Shown here piece after piece: positions 29,040 through 30,698 of a stretch of 30,698 nucleotides of DNA. The notes under the pieces were generated by a model, which ran no database searches, was not told the origin of the DNA, and saw only the letters and a list, made by a program, of their open reading frames with translations. The DNA lies in NCBI GenBank assembly GCA_017615495.1, contig JAGAAA010000082.1, positions 1 through 30,698 of the forward strand, written 5' to 3'. This stretch comes from Clostridia bacterium. GTDB lineage: Bacteria > Bacillota > Clostridia > Christensenellales > CAG-1252. Position numbers and translations under genes: made by a program. Numbering within the stretch: position 1 is the first letter of the stretch; each line of letters begins with the position of its first letter.

Positions 29040-30212
29040 ATGAGAAAAGCATTTATCTGCCCGACCAAGTACGTTCAAGGCGAAGACGAGTTGCTCAATT
29101 TGGGCTATTTCGTAAAAACCTTTGGCAAAAAGGCCCTTTTGATCGCCGATCCGTTTGCTTTGACCCTCGTTAAGGACAAGCTCGCGGCCACCGCGGAAAA
29201 GTATAAGATCGAATTCGTTTCCGCCGGCGATATCTTCAAGGGTGAGTGCTCCCGCACCGTCGTGGCTAAATTGCAAGAAGTCGCTAAGGAGAACAAGTGC
29301 GCTTGCACGATCGGTCTCGGCGGCGGTAAGGCGATCGACACCAGTAAGTGTGTCGCTGCCGGCAACCCGCTCATCATCTGCCCGACCATCGCGGCGACCG
29401 ACGCGCCCACCTCTCACAGCGCCGTTCTTTACACCGACGACCACGAATTTGACGATTACGCATACTTCCGTCAGAGCCCGAGCGTCGTTTTGATCGACCT
29501 CAACGTCATCGCCGGCGCCCCCTCCCGCTTCCTCGTTTCCGGTATGGGCGACGCCCTTTCCACCTATTTTGAGGCGCGTGCCAACGTGAAGAGCGTTTCC
29601 AACGTCAACGCGGGCCTTCCCTGCGGCGCAAACCGCGCTAAGGGCACCTTGCTCGGCTACGGCACCCACACCGCTTTCGCTCTTGCGGAACTTTGCTACA
29701 AGAACCTCATCTCCGACGGTTACAAGGCAAAGGTCGCTTGCGACAACAACGCGGTCACCCAAGCGTTTGAGAAGATCGTTGAAACCAACATCCTCCTTTC
29801 CGGTTTGGGCTTTGAATCCGGCGGTCTTGCCGCTGCTCACGCCATTCACGACGGTATCACCATCGTGCACGAGATCCACGCAAACAACTTCCACGGCGAA
29901 GTGGTCGCTTTCGGTACCATTTGCCAATTGGTGCTTGAAAACGCGCCGGAAGACGAGCTCTACGAAATCCTTGACTTCTGCGACACCGTGGGCCTCCCCG
30001 TCTGCTTGCAAGACCTTATGACCGACAAGAAGACCGGCAAAGTTGCCCGTACTTCCCTCACCGACGAAGAACTCGTCGCCGTTGCGAAGAAGACCTGCAT
30101 CCCCGAGGAATCCATCCACAACATGCCGTTCCCCGTCACCGTGGATATGGTTGTCGCCGCCATCAAGACTGCGGATAAGATCGGCCGCGAGTACAAGGGT
30201 TACGACGAATAA
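29040..30212 (+). CDS. gldA: Glycerol dehydrogenase
   Basis: GldA oxidises glycerol to dihydroxyacetone with NAD+ (an iron/zinc-type dehydrogenase). The 390-residue protein has the NAD-binding GLGGGKAIDTSK (92-103), PTIAATDAPTSHSAV, and metal ligands Asp171 (GMGDAL), a His in HAIHDG (267/270) and His285 (NNFHGEVVAFG). It is about 20 residues longer than usual, with most of the extra length at the C-terminus. It has TAAGGAG upstream of the ATG and its own strong promoter. It is followed 69 bases later by dhaK, so the product of GldA is the substrate of the next enzyme. Confidence 0.95.
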   Translation: MRKAFICPTKYVQGEDELLNLGYFVKTFGKKALLIADPFALTLVKDKLAATAEKYKIEFVSAGDIFKGECSRTVVAKLQEVAKENKCACTIGLGGGKAIDTSKCVAAGNPLIICPTIAATDAPTSHSAVLYTDDHEFDDYAYFRQSPSVVLIDLNVIAGAPSRFLVSGMGDALSTYFEARANVKSVSNVNAGLPCGANRAKGTLLGYGTHTAFALAELCYKNLISDGYKAKVACDNNAVTQAFEKIVETNILLSGLGFESGGLAAAHAIHDGITIVHEIHANNFHGEVVAFGTICQLVLENAPEDELYEILDFCDTVGLPVCLQDLMTDKKTGKVARTSLTDEELVAVAKKTCIPEESIHNMPFPVTVDMVVAAIKTADKIGREYKGYDE

Positions 30213-30229
30213 TTTTTGCCCACAAACCG

Positions 30230-30258
30230 TATTAGCCGAGATTTTTTCTCGGCTAATA
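30230..30258 (+). other. Intercistronic hairpin between gldA and dhaK
   Basis: A perfect 11-bp stem (TATTAGCCGAG / CTCGGCTAATA, loop ATTTTTT) is followed by TCATAAAA, not by a T-tract, so full termination is unlikely. It may protect the gldA mRNA 3' end or set different expression of gldA and dhaK. Confidence 0.7.
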
Positions 30259-30281
30259 TCATAAAAAGGAGATTTTTGAGT

Positions 30282-30698
30282 ATGAAAAAAATAATGAATA
30301 CCCCCGAAACTTTCGTGTACGACATGTGTCACGGCATCGCTATGGCGCATCCCGACCTCGAGTTTGTGGAGAAGTTCAAGATCGTCAAGAAGAAGGAGAT
30401 CAACGATGACAAAGTCAGTCTGATCTCGGGCGGTGGTTCGGGTCACGAGCCGGCGCACGCGGGCTTCGTCGGCAAAGGTATGCTTGACGCGGCGGTTTGC
30501 GGCGACGTATTCGCCTCTCCCTCGCAAGTCCAGGTGTACAACGCCATCAAAAAGTGCGCCACCGATAAGGGCGTCTTGTTGATCATCAAAAACTACTCCG
30601 GCGACTGCATGAACTTCAACAACGCGATGAGCGACGCCATCGACGACGGCATCAAAGTAGACGCCGTTTACGTCAACGACGACATTGCCGTGAAGGAC
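30282..30698 (+). CDS. dhaK: Dihydroxyacetone kinase subunit DhaK, 3'-truncated by window edge
   Basis: DhaK binds dihydroxyacetone covalently through a histidine and, with DhaL (and the PTS-type DhaM), phosphorylates it. The first 139 residues are visible: MKKIMNTPETFVYDM, then VSLISGGGSGHEPAHAGFVGKGMLDAAVCGDVFASPS, the typical N-terminal DhaK motif, and LIIKNYSGDCMNF. The substrate histidine lies beyond the edge. AAGGAGATTTT precedes the ATG. Together with gldA it forms a glycerol-to-DHAP pathway. Whether the phosphoryl donor is PEP (DhaM) or ATP cannot be seen here. Confidence 0.94.
   Translation, partial: MKKIMNTPETFVYDMCHGIAMAHPDLEFVEKFKIVKKKEINDDKVSLISGGGSGHEPAHAGFVGKGMLDAAVCGDVFASPSQVQVYNAIKKCATDKGVLLIIKNYSGDCMNFNNAMSDAIDDGIKVDAVYVNDDIAVKD

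Noticed and set aside
29034..30527. 497-codon open frame on the minus strand opposite gldA and dhaK
   Set aside because: Antisense shadow of two clear metabolic genes; no motif or initiation signal.

Overview
The window looks like a chromosomal core segment of an uncultured Clostridia-type Bacillota. The evidence is Bacillus/Clostridium synteny and sporulation-lineage genes: a yqfC-yqfD-pgpH-ybeY-cdd-era-yqzL-recO block, and an rsmD-coaD-ylbJ-tmcAL block. It also carries a bacterial pyruvate phosphate dikinase, groESL, a complete F-type ATP synthase operon and a glycerol dehydrogenase/dihydroxyacetone kinase operon. Coding density is very high, with many 1-17 bp overlaps. I saw no tRNA, rRNA, CRISPR array, transposase or phage gene.

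Layout. 1-1054 (+): 3' part of tmcAL, abutting tail-to-tail with ylbJ. 1055-13787 (all -), read from high to low coordinate: a two-TM membrane protein, atpB-atpE-atpF-(delta/alpha fusion)-atpG-atpD-atpC, an aconitase-superfamily hydratase, alr, 5-formyl-THF cyclo-ligase, rsmD, coaD, a coiled-coil protein and ylbJ. 13788-16141: a large lipoprotein gene with a consensus promoter, flanked by related palindromic, terminator-like repeats. 16142-18793 (-): ppdK. 18917-24405 (-): yqfC-yqfD-pgpH-ybeY-cdd-era-yqzL-recO, without the phoH and dgkA that B. subtilis has in this block. 24492-26426 (-): groS-groL with a strong terminator. 26702-27631 (-): alpha/beta hydrolase, divergent from an isolated murG (27776-28804, +). 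29040 to the end (+): gldA and the start of dhaK, for oxidising glycerol to dihydroxyacetone and phosphorylating it.

Most unusual feature. The ATP synthase operon has no separate delta subunit. The C-terminal half of delta (the part that contacts subunit b) is fused in frame to the N-terminus of an otherwise full-length alpha subunit, and the N-terminal half of delta is missing. Every alpha would then carry a delta C-terminal domain, three per complex instead of one, which implies a different peripheral-stalk architecture.

Other points. (i) Two genes (coaD and the membrane protein upstream of atpB) have good sigma-A promoters ending six bases before the ATG and no Shine-Dalgarno, so their mRNAs are probably leaderless. 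(ii) The coaD, groS and gldA promoters are interleaved with terminator-like hairpins: the -35 lies in the loop or 3' arm, and the T-tract lies in the -35/-10 spacer. (iii) Palindromic repeat elements begin 2 bp or less beyond two stop codons and look like mobile or recycled terminators. (iv) The PgpH-type phosphodiesterase lacks its extracellular domain. All functional calls come from reading the sequence; no database search was possible.
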